A model generated the notes under the pieces. The model did not search any database. It was not told where the DNA came from and worked only from the letters and a program-made list of their open reading frames with translations. From Nonomuraea candida (lineage in GTDB: Bacteria > Actinomycetota > Actinomycetes > Streptosporangiales > Streptosporangiaceae): a stretch of 64,000 bases of DNA. The stretch is from NCBI RefSeq assembly GCF_000725485.1, contig NZ_JOAG01000037.1, forward strand, positions 1-64,000. The letters run 5' to 3'. Below are positions 63,244 through 64,000 of this stretch, piece by piece (position 1 is the stretch's first letter; the number at the start of each line of letters is the position of its first letter). The position numbers and the translations under genes were made by a program.

Positions 63244-64000
63244 GTGAGTACGCCGCGATTCCTCGACCTGCCTCCAGGCGTCACACCGCAGAAGATCGAG
63301 ACGCCACAGGGCACGTTCGCGGCCCTGGAGGCCCTTCCGGTCAGCGGTGTGGTTGAGCGCTGGCCCGCACTCCTGGTCCCCGGGGTGACGGGCAGCAAGG
63401 AAGACTTCATCGCGGTCCTGATGACCCTGGCCCAGTCGGGCCGCCGGGTCGTGGCGATCGACCTGCGCGGCCAGTACGAAACCCCGGGCCCCGACGACCC
63501 CGACGCCTACACCTGCCCGGCGCTCGGCGCGGACGTCGATCTGCTCGCCCAGGTCATCGGCGGCGGCGACCCCGTCCACCTGGTCGGCCACTCCTTCGGC
63601 GGGCTGGTGGCCAGGGAGGCGGTCATCGACGGGCGCACGAAGTTCGCCTCCTGCACGCTGATGGGCTCGGGCCCCGGCGGGATCGAGGGCAGGCGGGCCC
63701 GCAACGGCAGGAAGATCATGGAAGAGGTGCCCGCGCTGGGCCTGGAGGCCGTCTGGCACACCAGGTTCGAGCCCGAGGCGCTGGCCAACGACGTCTCCGA
63801 CGAGATCATGACGTTCCTGCACCGGCGCCTGCTGGCCAACTCGCCGACCGGCCTGGCCCGCATGACCGAGCAGGTCCTGAGCATGCGCGACCGCACCGAC
63901 GAGCTGCGCCAGATCGAGGTGCCCACCCTGGTGCTGTACGGCGAGCACGACGACGGCTGGTCCCCCGACACCCAGGCGGAGATGGCGGCCAGGCTCGGGG
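63244..64000 (+). CDS. Alpha/beta-hydrolase, cut by window end
   Basis: An open frame from GTG 63244 (MSTPRFLDLPPG...) that runs past the end of the window, at least 252 residues. It is an alpha/beta-hydrolase: oxyanion region LLVPGVTGSKEDF, nucleophile elbow GHSFGG near residue 116, and VLYGEHDDGW for the acid. The catalytic His lies beyond the window. No Shine-Dalgarno is visible; TATTGT at 63230-63235 about eight bases before the GTG suggests a leaderless transcript. Confidence 0.85.
   Translation, partial: MSTPRFLDLPPGVTPQKIETPQGTFAALEALPVSGVVERWPALLVPGVTGSKEDFIAVLMTLAQSGRRVVAIDLRGQYETPGPDDPDAYTCPALGADVDLLAQVIGGGDPVHLVGHSFGGLVAREAVIDGRTKFASCTLMGSGPGGIEGRRARNGRKIMEEVPALGLEAVWHTRFEPEALANDVSDEIMTFLHRRLLANSPTGLARMTEQVLSMRDRTDELRQIEVPTLVLYGEHDDGWSPDTQAEMAARLG

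Overview
The window is high-GC DNA with dense, strand-alternating genes, frequent GTG/TTG starts and actinobacterial marker families: WhiB7/WblC, AdnAB, UvrD2 with an HRDC domain, mycoredoxin, DUF3107, DUF2342 metalloprotease, MoeZ, UPF0182, and Ku with split LigD. Gene content and order fit a sporulating-type actinomycete. My best guess is Streptosporangiales (a Nonomuraea-like genus), inferred from general familiarity and not from a marker gene. There is no rRNA, CRISPR array, transposase or phage gene.

Layout. 0-4.4 kb: two small proteins, then kdpDE without kdpABC beside it. 4.5-4.8 kb: two initiator tRNA-fMet genes, each followed by a strong hairpin. 4.9-10.5 kb: UPF0182 membrane protein, YlbL-type Lon/PDZ protease, moaE, SDR. 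10.6-15.5 kb: DUF2342 metalloprotease, Nudix, EEP-family protein, GT-A-fold protein, YgjP metallopeptidase, enoyl-CoA hydratase family. 15.7-20 kb: ThiF-like protein with a large Pro/Ala/Arg/Thr insert, ABC1 kinase, GNAT. 20.5-21.6 kb: a whiB7 (wblC) locus with promoter, long leader, strongly initiated upstream ORF, Rho-independent terminator and a small downstream gene. 21.6-27.2 kb: acyl-CoA thioesterase, uvrD2, secreted esterase, a 16-bp minisatellite, mycoredoxin, nudC. 27.3-32.8 kb: a compact, translationally coupled four-gene operon (ATP-grasp, two IucA/IucC-type synthetases, PLP decarboxylase) behind an IdeR/DmdR-type iron box, most likely for an NRPS-independent siderophore. 32.8-39.6 kb: adnA-adnB helicase-nuclease. 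39.9-44.1 kb: Nudix, a CDP-glycerol-polymer transferase, an alkyltransferase-like protein and a small protein. 44.2-48.2 kb: two tandem paralogous copies of a [membrane protein + mycosin-like subtilase] module. 48.3-50.9 kb: moeZ, alpha/beta hydrolase, secreted SH3-like protein.

51.5-54.7 kb is the most unusual part. It is a large imperfect inverted repeat whose arms each carry an intact gene for a small secreted Gly/Trp/His-rich protein, a hairpin terminator, and a truncated copy of a related gene with its own hairpin. The intact genes share a perfect 44-bp AT-rich upstream element. 55.0-57.8 kb holds an NHEJ locus (ku divergent from separate ligase and polymerase genes). 57.8-64 kb: acidic small protein, TetR regulator with a candidate operator, DUF3107, ferritin-like protein, DEAD-box helicase with a structured leader and repetitive tail, and the start of an alpha/beta hydrolase cut by the window end.

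The window is also rich in short tandem repeats, both between genes and in frame inside at least six genes. All assignments come from reading motifs in translated sequence; no database search was run.
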